Source of the DNA: Moritella dasanensis ArB 0140
Lineage (GTDB): Bacteria; Pseudomonadota; Gammaproteobacteria; Enterobacterales; Moritellaceae
DNA: 64,000 bases
Direction of reading: 5' to 3'
Assembly: GCF_000276805.1 (NCBI RefSeq)
Contig: NZ_AKXQ01000016.1
Location: 35,847-99,846, forward strand
The notes under the pieces are model-generated. The model had not been told where the DNA came from. It saw nothing but the letters and a program-made list of their open reading frames with translations, and searched no databases. Below are positions 44,237 to 53,590 of this stretch, in pieces; the first letter of the stretch is position 1; every line of letters starts with the position of its first letter. The position numbers and the translations under genes were made by a program.

Positions 44237-45388
44237 ATGGATCCGCATATTACGGAATGGCTGAATCTTGCGATTCGATGGATGCATATGATTGTTGGTA
44301 TCGCTTGGATCGGTGCCTCATTCTATTTTGTATGGCTAGAAAACCACCTTAATCGCGTTAACCCAAAAACAGGGTTAGCCGGCGATCTTTGGGCTATTCA
44401 TGGTGGTGGTATTTATCATTTAGAAAAATACAAACTCGCGCCAAAAGAGATGCCTGAAACATTACATTGGTTTAAATGGGAAGCCTATACTACGTTCATT
44501 AGTGGTATATCACTACTCACCGTGGTGTATTATTTCAATGCGCAAGCCATGTTAATCGCGCCAGAGTCTGGCTTAGTCGAATGGCAAGGTATTGCGATTG
44601 GTATCGCCACGATTGTGGTTGGTTGGATTGTGTATCATGTATTATGTGAATCGCCATTAGCACAAAAACCAGCCTTGATGGGCGTGGTATTAATGTTGAT
44701 GATCATTGCCGTCGCTTACGGATTGTCACTGGTATTCACTGGCCGTGCTGCTTATATCCATGTCGGCGCGATGATCGGCTCTATCATGGTCGGTAACGTA
44801 TTCTTTGTGATCATGCCAGGGCAACGCAAAATGGTCGCGGCAGTATCGAAAGGTGAAACGCCGGATCCAAAAGATCCAGCCAAAGCATTATTGCGTTCGC
44901 GCCATAATAACTACCTGACATTACCTGTGTTATTTATCATGATCAGTAATCACTTCCCAAGTACCTATGGCAGTGAGTACAACTGGTTAATATTAGCAGC
45001 GGTATCCATTATCAGTGTGTTAGTGCGTCATTACTTCAACACTCGCCACCAGCATCAGAAATACGCTTGGACCTTACCGTTTGCTGCTTTCGCGATGATC
45101 ACGTTAGCGTATGTCACGAAACCAACAGTGGATAATAGCGCGCCACAAGTGGCCTTTAGTGAAGTACAAACGATTGTTGCTGAACGTTGCGCTGTGTGTC
45201 ATGCCACCAATGGTGTAGCGCCAATGGCAGGGGTGCATCTTGATACGCCAGAAAACATCAAACTGAACTCAGATCGGGTATTATCGGCAGTACGTAACCG
45301 CGTTATGCCACAAGGTAATATCACAAAAATGACCACTGACGAACGTACAGTCTTGATCAATTGGATCAACCAAGGTGCGAAAATATAA
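44237..45388 (+). CDS. puuD: membrane-bound urate oxidase PuuD with C-terminal cytochrome c
   Basis: A 383-residue inner-membrane protein. Eight or more helices precede a periplasmic cytochrome c domain with one heme site CAVCH (318-322) and a likely axial methionine M357 in NRVMPQG. The N-terminal WLNLAIRWMHMIVGIAWIGASFYFVWLE is typical of PuuD, first described in Agrobacterium. It oxidises urate to 5-hydroxyisourate and passes the electrons to the respiratory chain, so no hydrogen peroxide is made as with UOX. It is the final gene of the puuE operon and is followed by a terminator. Confidence 0.95.
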   Translation: MDPHITEWLNLAIRWMHMIVGIAWIGASFYFVWLENHLNRVNPKTGLAGDLWAIHGGGIYHLEKYKLAPKEMPETLHWFKWEAYTTFISGISLLTVVYYFNAQAMLIAPESGLVEWQGIAIGIATIVVGWIVYHVLCESPLAQKPALMGVVLMLMIIAVAYGLSLVFTGRAAYIHVGAMIGSIMVGNVFFVIMPGQRKMVAAVSKGETPDPKDPAKALLRSRHNNYLTLPVLFIMISNHFPSTYGSEYNWLILAAVSIISVLVRHYFNTRHQHQKYAWTLPFAAFAMITLAYVTKPTVDNSAPQVAFSEVQTIVAERCAVCHATNGVAPMAGVHLDTPENIKLNSDRVLSAVRNRVMPQGNITKMTTDERTVLINWINQGAKI

Positions 45389-45398
45389 CACAGTAAAC

Positions 45399-45432
45399 AA
45401 ACCCCTACTCATCAATTGTGAGTAGGGGTTTT
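45399..45432 (+). terminator. terminator of the puuE-uraD-alc-allA-puuD operon
   Basis: A perfect 13-bp stem AAACCCCTACTCA / TGAGTAGGGGTTT with a 7-nt loop and a short T-tract, 11 bases after the puuD stop. Confidence 0.9.
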
Positions 45433-45509
45433 CAGATTTAACAGAATTAATGGAACAAAACACTATTATAAAGGTCTTAGTGCTATATAAAATAACAACA
45501 AAGCCTCCT

Positions 45510-46082
45510 ATGGAACAATTAAACAATAACCTCTTTTTAGCCATTAACCAGTTTGCTGGCCAAAATCAAGTCGCGGATTACATCTTCATGTTCTTTGCCG
45601 AGGCAATGCCCTACCTCTTTATCATCTTTGTCATCGGCATATGGTTTCGCAGTGACGAACAAACGAAACGTTACCTTATTGGGGCAACATTAGCATCTAT
45701 TGTGGGGATCGCGATCAACTCGCTTATCGCTCAAGTTTACTTTCACCCACGTCCTTTTATGAACGATTTGGGCACCACACTTGTCGCCCATACACCAAAC
45801 TCATCATTCCCATCTGATCACACTACATTTATGTTTTGTATCGCATTTAGCTTGTTGTTTCATCAAGCAACAAAAACATTAGCATTGGGATTAACGGTGT
45901 TCGCTATTATAGGTGGGTTATCGCGGGTATATATTGGCGTACATTATCCTTTCGATATTGTAGCCGCATCAGTCATGGGGATGATGTCAGCAATGCTAGT
46001 ACACACTGTTCGATATAAACTTGCAGGTATTTACAATCTAATTATTACGACCGGCGATCGCTTAACCAAGCGACTGTTATAG
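45510..46082 (+). CDS. PAP2 family phosphatase (undecaprenyl-diphosphatase BcrC/YbjG-like)
   Basis: A 190-residue inner-membrane phosphatase with five or six helices. PAP2 motifs are visible: FHPRPF (first motif, without the usual upstream lysine), SSFPSDHTTFMFCIA (second), and SRVYIGVHYPFDIVAA (third, with the catalytic histidine). The architecture fits recycling of undecaprenyl diphosphate for peptidoglycan synthesis. I chose the ATG giving MEQLNNNLFLAIN, the usual family start; an in-frame ATG at 45450 would add 20 residues. Neither start has a strong ribosome site. It follows the purine operon terminator and appears independent. Confidence 0.86.
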   Translation: MEQLNNNLFLAINQFAGQNQVADYIFMFFAEAMPYLFIIFVIGIWFRSDEQTKRYLIGATLASIVGIAINSLIAQVYFHPRPFMNDLGTTLVAHTPNSSFPSDHTTFMFCIAFSLLFHQATKTLALGLTVFAIIGGLSRVYIGVHYPFDIVAASVMGMMSAMLVHTVRYKLAGIYNLIITTGDRLTKRLL

Positions 46083-46173
46083 GTACGAGCCGTGGAGTTC
46101 GTCATATGATAGGGATTGAATAAATGTTCCGCACCAGCAGCACATTAGCTGTTGCTGGTACTATTTTCTGGTA

Positions 46174-47352
46174 TTAGGCTTCGCTAACTAAGAAGCGCAT
46201 GATCTCTTCCATGTCTAAGTTAAAATCATCCGCTCTTACCGACTGCGCGATACCATCATCAACCACAGACAAGTCAATCTGATTAGAATGTTCAAAATCG
46301 CACTTATCTAAACTGTAAAACGAATTCACTTTTGGGCGAATAGGATCCGCTTGATTATAACCTTCAACAATCGCCAAACGATTAGAATTCAATTTAACCA
46401 GTGAACCGACAGGGTAAACGCCCATACATTTGATAAAGCCATTAACCAAACTTAAATCTAATTGTCCGGCTTGGCCTAAGCTACGTAAAATACCAAATGC
46501 TTTTAACTGAGTAGAGCCTTCTTTATAACAACGATTTGCCGTTAAAGCATCGTAGATGTCGCAAATAGTAAGCATGCGCCCATAACGCGAAATTTGCTGT
46601 CCAGATAAGCCGTAGGGATAACCTTCACCGTTTAACTTTTCATGGTGTAAACCAGCAACATCTAAGCTTATTTTAGAAATACCCGGAATCGATTTAATAA
46701 TATCGATAGAGTGATTGACGTGTAACTTCATAACGCCAAATTCATCAGCGGTTAATTTACCCGGCTTGTTGAGGATTTTATCTGGCGTGCGAATTTTGCC
46801 TATATCATGTAAAAAAGCACCAATTGCCAGTTCTCTGATGATGGTTTTTTCAATACCAAGATAACGAGAAAATAACGCCATCAGCATAGATACCGCAAAA
46901 GAATGTTCTAACAAATATTCATCTTTTTTACGGATATTGATCGCACACATCAGCGCGTCAGAATCGGTAAACAAAGTATCTATTAACTCAGTGGTAAGAC
47001 TTTTTACTGAACAAAGATCTATCTGTGTACCTTCTTCAATATGCTGGAATAGCTTTCTCTGCACATCTTTAGACGTTGAAATAAGCGCTTTAGCTTCGAT
47101 CATCTTCACATTGAACTCTTGTTTACGCCCAAATGAGCCAGACCTTAAGGCCGCAGCATCCGCTGCCATTTTGGCATCAAACTTTTCGGTATCCACTAAT
47201 ACGCGTTTAATGCCGAGTTCAATTAACTTATTAAGCACTACATCATTTTTAATCCATTCTGATGTTGTCAGCCTAAAACTGCCAGTTTGCACGGTGATTT
47301 TTTCAATGTAAGTACCCGCAGAAACATCGGCAATATCTTGTTCTATAAGCAT
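46174..47352 (-). CDS. HD-GYP domain cyclic di-GMP phosphodiesterase
   Basis: A 392-residue cytoplasmic protein. The N-terminal about 120 residues resemble DUF3391. The HD-GYP domain spans about 145-330, with the metal pair H182/D183 in LHDIGKIRTPDKILNKPG and the signature HHEKLNGEGYP (236-246). HD-GYP enzymes degrade c-di-GMP to pGpG or GMP, often controlling motility and biofilm. All key residues are present, so activity is likely. It stands alone, with no sensor or receiver domain. Confidence 0.93.
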   Translation of the reverse strand: MLIEQDIADVSAGTYIEKITVQTGSFRLTTSEWIKNDVVLNKLIELGIKRVLVDTEKFDAKMAADAAALRSGSFGRKQEFNVKMIEAKALISTSKDVQRKLFQHIEEGTQIDLCSVKSLTTELIDTLFTDSDALMCAINIRKKDEYLLEHSFAVSMLMALFSRYLGIEKTIIRELAIGAFLHDIGKIRTPDKILNKPGKLTADEFGVMKLHVNHSIDIIKSIPGISKISLDVAGLHHEKLNGEGYPYGLSGQQISRYGRMLTICDIYDALTANRCYKEGSTQLKAFGILRSLGQAGQLDLSLVNGFIKCMGVYPVGSLVKLNSNRLAIVEGYNQADPIRPKVNSFYSLDKCDFEHSNQIDLSVVDDGIAQSVRADDFNLDMEEIMRFLVSEA

Positions 47353-47449
47353 AATAATCAGTGACTCAAAAAATAATAATAGTGTTAGAAATGTTACTTT
47401 ATCACCATATACCGAGTAAATATACCTAATCCCTACCCCCCTGTTTTTA

Positions 47450-48451
47450 TTAATTTTTTATAAATACTTTAGCTTCTATTTTGTGCGCTAAGTGCATGTT
47501 TTGTAGTTTTTTGACTAAGTATTTTATGTAACCAATACTCACCCAAGTAACGACAGCCGTTGCGCCCCACAATTCAAACAAAGCCACCACATGCAACTGT
47601 GAAATATATTGTTCAGCAATACCGATACTGGCAAACCAATCACCAGTGCTATACAAGGCTTTAGCACTGATCACTAACGGAAAGGTAAACGCTGCAAAAC
47701 CAGGGTTAAAATCTAAGCGGGATAAGTGTAACAGCGCCATATAAATAACCACGGTCATCAATAGTGCAATGCCTAATAATACTGCGACGATTACCGGTGA
47801 TGGTTGGGTCATAAAAGCCAAGTAACCGGTTAAACATAAGCTTGCTGGCGCCGCTAATATCGCAATTGAAGGTTTCGCACTCGCAGGGATTTTTTCACCA
47901 AAAATAAGACGGTTAATCATCACAGGTAATAACACCGCATAATTAACAATACCGAAGACTAAAATGGCATAACAAATCGGTTTGAATAACTCAGGTTGTG
48001 GACAAGTAAATACAGCAACAATTAAACCGATTGGTGGCACAAACCAGCTTGGTACCATATGCTGTAGTTGCATATCTTGGCAACGGTGGTAAAGAAACAT
48101 GACCAAAAATACGACATGTAACACAATTGCCGCTAGCCATATGAATGAAGCTGTGGCAGGGTAAATAGCCGTTAGCGAACTTGATACCACCATCGTTGCC
48201 ATAGCAAATGTCGGTACAACACTACCAACAACATGATGAGAAAGGTCATTCCAAAGTGTTTGTGGGTGAATGATAAAGCGTAATAACAAAGTGAGTAAGA
48301 TCACCCCAGCAATCGTTGATGTCGTATTCTGCACATAACCACTGAAGCCATATATCGACTCCCACAGCGCACCCAGTGATGAAATACCTAAGGCAAGACC
48401 TGCTACTGGCGTTGGTAATAATTTAAAGTTAATTTTAATTTGGTTTAACAT
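47450..48451 (-). CDS. TDT family transporter (SLAC1 / TehA-like)
   Basis: A 333-residue inner-membrane protein with ten hydrophobic helices and the TDT start PTPVAGLALGISSLGALWES. Members export C4-dicarboxylates, tellurite, sulfite or other anions. I chose the ATG preceded by GAGGTG; a GTG four codons upstream is inside the ribosome site. It is divergent from a LysR-type gene, 97 bases away, which probably regulates it. The substrate is unknown. Confidence 0.88.
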   Translation of the reverse strand: MLNQIKINFKLLPTPVAGLALGISSLGALWESIYGFSGYVQNTTSTIAGVILLTLLLRFIIHPQTLWNDLSHHVVGSVVPTFAMATMVVSSSLTAIYPATASFIWLAAIVLHVVFLVMFLYHRCQDMQLQHMVPSWFVPPIGLIVAVFTCPQPELFKPICYAILVFGIVNYAVLLPVMINRLIFGEKIPASAKPSIAILAAPASLCLTGYLAFMTQPSPVIVAVLLGIALLMTVVIYMALLHLSRLDFNPGFAAFTFPLVISAKALYSTGDWFASIGIAEQYISQLHVVALFELWGATAVVTWVSIGYIKYLVKKLQNMHLAHKIEAKVFIKN

Positions 48452-48548
48452 AATGCACCTCACTTGTTGATGAAGCTATTATAACCCTAGCTTTTAGTTA
48501 ATTAAATCTGTATCTTTTTAACATTGAGTTAAAATAAGTTGAACAAGT

Positions 48549-49445
48549 ATGAATCTATCGTTAAAACAATTACGTGTCTTTGTTGCAGTCAGTCAACAGC
48601 AGAGCATTACCCACGCTGCAAAAAGCTTATTTCTCACCAAAGCAGCAGTAAGCATGGCGCTCAGCGAACTCGAAAATCAATTAGGCCAACGGCTGTTTGA
48701 TCGTACCAATAACCGCTTACACCTCAATCCACACGGTCAACGTTTATTGCCGATTGCCGATGAATTACTGCACCGAGCAGCCAGTATTGATACGCTGTTT
48801 CAGCAGTCTGGGCAGCTAATCGGTGAACTCGCGATTGGTGCAAGCGAAACTATCGGTAATCAGCTCTGCCCTTGGTTACTGGCCCAATTTCGACAACAGA
48901 CCGCGCACACCCAGCAAACACTACACATCAGTAATAGCACCACCATTGCAGAAATGATATTACACTATCAACTGGATATCGGCATTATCGAAGGTGACGT
49001 AAACCACAATGATATAGAAACAACACCCTGGATCACAGATGAAATGTGCATCATTGTTGCCGCAGATCATCCGCTACTCGAAAGCACCGACTTAACGTTG
49101 GCTGATTTAACCGATACGGCGTGGGTATTACGTGAGTCAGGCTCTGGCAGCCGCGCCTTCTTTAAAAGTCACATAGCCCCCTTGGTTTCTCACTGGCAAC
49201 TGGCCTATGAACTCAATTCTATCGAAGCACAGTTAAATTTTGTGGCGGCAGGATTAGGGATTGCTTGTGTGTCTAAATTTAGTGCGATACACGCTTTAGA
49301 CAATGGCCGTGTACGGATATTACCGCTCGCGAATAAATTGGAACGACAGTACAAAATTATTATGCATAAGCAAAAGTACAAAAGTGAATTAATCACTGCG
49401 TTTATCGACTTTAGCCAACAATGGGATAGCTCGGTCTTGAAATAG
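48549..49445 (+). CDS. LysR family transcriptional regulator
   Basis: A 298-residue regulator with the winged helix at residues 1-60 (LKQLRVFVAVSQQQSITHAAKSLFLTKAAVSMALSELENQLGQRLFDR) and a two-lobed effector domain (LAIGASETIGNQL...). It resembles the YeiE/CysB-like branch in pattern but I cannot assign an effector. Divergent placement from the TDT transporter suggests it controls that gene, perhaps in response to the exported anion. Three 16-bp tandem repeats span its stop codon. Confidence 0.92.
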   Translation: MNLSLKQLRVFVAVSQQQSITHAAKSLFLTKAAVSMALSELENQLGQRLFDRTNNRLHLNPHGQRLLPIADELLHRAASIDTLFQQSGQLIGELAIGASETIGNQLCPWLLAQFRQQTAHTQQTLHISNSTTIAEMILHYQLDIGIIEGDVNHNDIETTPWITDEMCIIVAADHPLLESTDLTLADLTDTAWVLRESGSGSRAFFKSHIAPLVSHWQLAYELNSIEAQLNFVAAGLGIACVSKFSAIHALDNGRVRILPLANKLERQYKIIMHKQKYKSELITAFIDFSQQWDSSVLK

Positions 49446-49475
49446 CTCAGTCTTGAAATAGCTCAGTCTTGAAAT
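49428..49475 (+). repeat. three 16-bp tandem repeats across the LysR stop codon
   Basis: AGCTCGGTCTTGAAAT followed by two exact copies of AGCTCAGTCTTGAAAT and a partial fourth. The first copy runs into the TAG stop at 49443-49445. Confidence 0.9.
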
Positions 49476-49573
49476 AGTTCGGCATTAATACCTCCACTGC
49501 CTTAATCATCACCAACAAGTAAAAAAATACACTAGTATTAGTAGTAATGTAGACTGATAATTAAGGTAATTAA

Positions 49574-50374
49574 ATGTTGAATGGACGCATATTTCATCCC
49601 CCGTTTCGGTTCGGGCTAGGGCGAAGACTCGGTATGGTGATAATGACAGCCATGGCGGTTAGCCAAGTACATGCTCATGACTCGCCTCTGCACTCGATAC
49701 CAGAAACACCCTCACAAGATATAATTGTCAATCAACTAACCGTCGGGGTGAGTAGCAAATTACGGCATGGTACGGTACGTTCAGGAGAAACGCTGTCTTC
49801 GATAGCCAGACAGCATGCACCGACGAATATGTCGCGTAAAAAATACATGAATATGATTTTACAGCTTAATCCACAAGCGTTTATTAACAACAATAAAAAT
49901 AAATTAAAAGCCAAAAGCGTGCTCATACTACCGAATTATCAAGATAATCATTATACAGTAGGTGATCCTAGTATTGCCAAACAACGCACCCAGTTCAATG
50001 ACCAAAAAATTCAACTGCTTGAGTATAATGCAACCTTACAACTTAAATCGACTGCAGCAGTCGCACCGTTTTTTCCGCAAGTGCCTATTCGTGTCATCGT
50101 CCCGAACACATTAAGCCAACAACAAAAACAGGCCAAGTTACAAGCCCAGATACAGCAAACTCAACAAACCGTGATCCACGAACAAGTATCGTTATTGCAA
50201 CAAATTAACCTACTAGAACAACAACTAAGTGTAAGTCAGGAAAGCGTAGCCGAACTCAACCACAATCAACAACAACTCGCCTTAAGAAATCAAAACTTAC
50301 TGCTACAACTTCAAGATTTACACGTAAAATACGAGCACATCATCAAAAATTATACTTTCAGTCCTAAATTTTAG
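49574..50374 (+). CDS. FimV/LysM-like exported protein with coiled coil
   Basis: A 266-residue protein with a signal peptide (MVIMTAMAVSQVHAH) followed by a LysM-like FimV N-terminal module (TVRSGETLSSIARQHAPTNMSRKKYMNMILQLNPQAF...LKAKSVLILPN). Residues about 185-258 are Gln/Leu-rich heptads (LLQQINLLEQQLSVSQESVAELNHNQQQL), predicted to form a coiled coil. It resembles the front part of FimV, which binds peptidoglycan and organises polar structures, but lacks the large acidic C-terminal region. The role is unknown. Confidence 0.75.
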   Translation: MLNGRIFHPPFRFGLGRRLGMVIMTAMAVSQVHAHDSPLHSIPETPSQDIIVNQLTVGVSSKLRHGTVRSGETLSSIARQHAPTNMSRKKYMNMILQLNPQAFINNNKNKLKAKSVLILPNYQDNHYTVGDPSIAKQRTQFNDQKIQLLEYNATLQLKSTAAVAPFFPQVPIRVIVPNTLSQQQKQAKLQAQIQQTQQTVIHEQVSLLQQINLLEQQLSVSQESVAELNHNQQQLALRNQNLLLQLQDLHVKYEHIIKNYTFSPKF

Positions 50375-50520
50375 TTAAATAAGGATCTGCAATCGCAATT
50401 CCTTTGGTAATAGTTCATTAAATTATTACGCCTGAATACAACACCAACCTAGCTGGAAATTTCAGGATAAAGTATACTGACATCTTTGATATCAATCACT
50501 GCGAAGGGATAAAGATAAGT

Positions 50521-51159
50521 ATGTCTACCATACGGAAGAAAAACGAAGGAAAGATTTTAAAAGCTGCCAGTCAAGTGTTTGCCAGTGAAGGTTACGCAGC
50601 AACCAAAACCATTGATATCGCGAAACTTGCCGGTGTACCAAAGGCCAACGTCTATTATTATTTTGGTAATAAAGAGACATTATATTCCGCTGTATTGGAA
50701 ACGATCATTGAACCATTACTCAGCGCAACTCATCCTATCGAGACGATTGATAACCCTGCTATCGCCTTAACCGAATACATCAAGACTAAGCTAATCATCT
50801 CACGAGATTACCCTTATGCATCGAAAGTGTTCGCGAATGAGATCATGCGCGGTTCGCCATTATTATCTCCCGAAATACGCCAACGTTTAATGAATCAGAG
50901 TACCTTTCTACTCAATAAATTTACCCAATGGATTGACGCTGGTCAGATGGATAACGTATCACCACACCATCTGTTATTTATGATCTGGTCTTCAACGCAA
51001 ACTTATGCCGACTTTAGCTGGCAGATTAATGCCGTCATGGGTAAAACATCGCTGGCTGCGAGTGATTATGATGACGCGGCACACCTCATCAGCCAACTGG
51101 TGTTAAAAGGCTGTAACGTACGCTCTTGTGATAGCAGTACTACACCAGCAGCGGTTTAA
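50521..51159 (+). CDS. TetR family regulator, RutR-like
   Basis: A 212-residue repressor with the TetR helix-turn-helix at about residues 8-55 (AASQVFASEGYAATKTIDIAKLAGVPKANVYYYFGNKETLY). The ligand domain resembles RutR/YcdC of E. coli: EYIKTKLIISRDYPYASKVF and HLLFMIWSSTQTYADFSWQINAVMG align with its conserved blocks. RutR senses uracil and controls pyrimidine and purine catabolism genes. Its position between the two purine degradation blocks suggests a related role here. Its neighbours give no direct target. Confidence 0.88.
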   Translation: MSTIRKKNEGKILKAASQVFASEGYAATKTIDIAKLAGVPKANVYYYFGNKETLYSAVLETIIEPLLSATHPIETIDNPAIALTEYIKTKLIISRDYPYASKVFANEIMRGSPLLSPEIRQRLMNQSTFLLNKFTQWIDAGQMDNVSPHHLLFMIWSSTQTYADFSWQINAVMGKTSLAASDYDDAAHLISQLVLKGCNVRSCDSSTTPAAV

Positions 51160-51162
51160 AGC

Positions 51163-52095
51163 TTAGCTAATCGGACTTAAGATTAATTTTTTGATATCCC
51201 CTAAGCCATTTTTAATACGCCGAATTTGAGGGTTAAGCAAAAACGCATAACCCTCATAACACAACGCATTCATAAACTTCCTTTGTGTACGGTAATAGTC
51301 GGCATAGCCTTCCTTTAATTTAGCATCAGCCAAAGCAAACGTATGTTTGCTCAATCCAAGATCACGCTGTTTATAACCCCTAATTATCTGCTCAATACAC
51401 TTAAGGTGTTGTAAACGCTTACTATCAGTTTGGGTTATAGAATCACTACGCATAAGATAACCGGTATAACTTTTTGTTAAGGCCGCCACTTCAAAGTGCT
51501 CACAAATTTTTAGCCATAACTGCCAATCTTCGCAATAACTCATATCGACATCAAATAATCCCACCGTCTTAAAAACAGACGCTTTTACCATTACCGTTGA
51601 TGTGCCCACCACATTGTGAGCCAGTACTTGGGCTAAAGGTTGCTTGATATAATGGCTCGGTGTCGTCACCTCGGCAAATTGATTCCAATAACCGAAGCAA
51701 TCAACAATATACTGATATTGTTCATTCACATGATCATAATTAGTAAATGACATCGCGACATCCGGATTCGACTTATGTAAGGCCAGTTGCGTCGTTAATT
51801 TTTCTGGATACCAATAATCATCCGCATCTAAAAAAGCGATGTACTCGCCAGCAGCTTGTTCTATCGCGATATTACGCGCACCTGCAGCACCAACCCCTGT
51901 AGTAGTAATAACCTTAACGCAAACATGTTGCTGACTTAAAGTCTCCAAGTATTCAGCCGTTCCATCCGTGCTATTATCATTAACTATAATGATTTCTACA
52001 TCACTTCGGTCTTGCTGCAAAATACTCGCTATCGCTTTTGGCAAATAAGCTAAACAATTATAACTTGGAATAATCACAGAAACTATATACACCAT
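51163..52095 (-). CDS. glycosyltransferase family 2
   Basis: A 310-residue GT-A fold enzyme with VSVIIPSYNCLAYLPKAIASILQQ at the start, IIIVNDNSTDGT, and the metal-binding FLDADDYW. CEDWQLWLKICEHF is the typical acceptor-side ED-W motif. It transfers a sugar onto a surface polysaccharide, lipid carrier or protein; donor and acceptor are unknown. It converges with the TetR gene (3-base gap) and is divergent from a GT4 gene, so this is a two-gene glycan locus rather than a full polysaccharide cluster. Confidence 0.9.
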   Translation of the reverse strand: MVYIVSVIIPSYNCLAYLPKAIASILQQDRSDVEIIIVNDNSTDGTAEYLETLSQQHVCVKVITTTGVGAAGARNIAIEQAAGEYIAFLDADDYWYPEKLTTQLALHKSNPDVAMSFTNYDHVNEQYQYIVDCFGYWNQFAEVTTPSHYIKQPLAQVLAHNVVGTSTVMVKASVFKTVGLFDVDMSYCEDWQLWLKICEHFEVAALTKSYTGYLMRSDSITQTDSKRLQHLKCIEQIIRGYKQRDLGLSKHTFALADAKLKEGYADYYRTQRKFMNALCYEGYAFLLNPQIRRIKNGLGDIKKLILSPIS

Positions 52096-52329
52096 AACAC
52101 CATCCTTATGTGACCTACCGACACTTGTTTTTCACATCTTAAAAACAATATCTTTTAGATATACTATTATTTATCAAAGGCTTCATTTTTATTTTAACTA
52201 TGCTGCTAAGCCTAGCTAATAAATATGTTTTTGGATGTAATATCGGCAACATTATGCGCATTCAAATACCAAATTGACCGCCATAAAAATAAATATTTAT
52301 GGACAAACGAATACATAGAGGACCTTAGA

Positions 52330-53493
52330 ATGAAAAAAGTGGCATTTGTAGCACCGACGTATCCAGTACTAAGTGAAACATTCATCCGCACCGAGGTAGA
52401 TTCAGTAAAAGCCTGCGGCCATCCGGTTTGTGTCATGACATTTACCAAACATAATGACTGCAGTGAGTTTGATTATGATACCCATACCATTGGGGAGAAA
52501 GCAGATTTTTCGTTAATTCGTACACTTAGTCCAACAGGTATGCTGAAAGCGTTACATTTCATTACTAAGCAACAATCCATGCCCAAATTATCCCTCTTTA
52601 AATACAGCCTACAACTCGCACTACAAATGCGTAAAGAAGAGATTAATCATGTCCATGCTCACTTTGCTCAGCATACCTGCACACACGCGATTGCCGCCGC
52701 GAAGATGATGGGGATCAGTAACTCCTTTGTTGCCCATGGTCATGATCTATATGAAACACCCTTTGATGTCGATTTAAAGGTAAATAACAGCAACTTTGTT
52801 ATCGCTGTATGCAAAGATATGGAGAATGATTTAAAGAAGATAAACGACGATAAGATAAGGTTATTGCACTGCGGGGTTAAAACAAATCAATTTAAACCAC
52901 CTGCTTTATCAGCCGAAAAAAACCAAGGTGGCACACCTATTAAACTGGTATTCTTAGGCCGGTTAGTGGAACAGAAAGGACTTAATTACTTGCTCCAAAG
53001 TCTCGCTGAATTAAATAAACCCCATTTAGTTACCTTAGATATTATTGGTGATGGCGAACTGCGCACAAACTTACAACAGCAAGTATATAAATTGGGGTTA
53101 TCGAAATTTGTTCGCTTCCACGGGTCTAAATCACCCCATTGGGTCAGCCGTAATCTTGCCACTTTTGATTGTCTCGTTGCCCCATTTTGCGTATCACATT
53201 CAGGTTGTGTCGATACCGGTCCTTTAGTATTGAAAGAAGCCATGGCTGTCGGCGTACCGGTGATCACCACCGATTTAATGGGTTGCAAAGAGATAGTCGC
53301 GCCAGGAACAGGCTTGATCGTAAAACAAAAAAATAGCCAATCGCTGAGTCAGGCAATCACTGAATTTATCAATTACTCACCAGAAAAACACGAAGATATG
53401 AGACGTTTAGCTCGTTTAAATGTAGAAAATAATTTTGATGCTTTAAATCAGGCGAAGAGCCTATCAAATTGGATTGAGGCTTGTGCTAGTTAA
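52330..53493 (+). CDS. glycosyltransferase family 4
   Basis: A 387-residue GT-B fold enzyme. The N-domain carries KKVAFVAPTYPVLSETFIRTEV, a motif of WcaL/AmsK-type colanic acid transferases. HVHAHFAQHTCTHAI and HGHDLYETPFDVDLK follow. The donor-binding half has VFLGRLVEQKGLNYLLQSLAEL and GPLVLKEAMAVGVPVITTD, with the E-x7-E region. I chose the ATG preceded by GAGGA; the frame is open 35 codons upstream but without a ribosome site. It probably adds a hexose to an exopolysaccharide or LPS. It is divergent from the GT2 gene. Confidence 0.9.
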   Translation: MKKVAFVAPTYPVLSETFIRTEVDSVKACGHPVCVMTFTKHNDCSEFDYDTHTIGEKADFSLIRTLSPTGMLKALHFITKQQSMPKLSLFKYSLQLALQMRKEEINHVHAHFAQHTCTHAIAAAKMMGISNSFVAHGHDLYETPFDVDLKVNNSNFVIAVCKDMENDLKKINDDKIRLLHCGVKTNQFKPPALSAEKNQGGTPIKLVFLGRLVEQKGLNYLLQSLAELNKPHLVTLDIIGDGELRTNLQQQVYKLGLSKFVRFHGSKSPHWVSRNLATFDCLVAPFCVSHSGCVDTGPLVLKEAMAVGVPVITTDLMGCKEIVAPGTGLIVKQKNSQSLSQAITEFINYSPEKHEDMRRLARLNVENNFDALNQAKSLSNWIEACAS

Positions 53494-53543
53494 ATCTGGA
53501 AAGAAGAAATAAAATAGAAGAAAGATTAGCGATAGCAAATAAC

Positions 53544-53575
53544 TAACGGAGTAAACTCGTCAGTTTACTCCGTTA
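53544..53575. terminator. hairpin between the GT4 gene and guaD
   Basis: A perfect 14-bp stem TAACGGAGTAAACT / AGTTTACTCCGTTA with a 4-nt loop between convergent genes. Neither strand has a long T-tract. Confidence 0.65.
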
Positions 53576-53590
53576 TCATCAGCTTAAATG

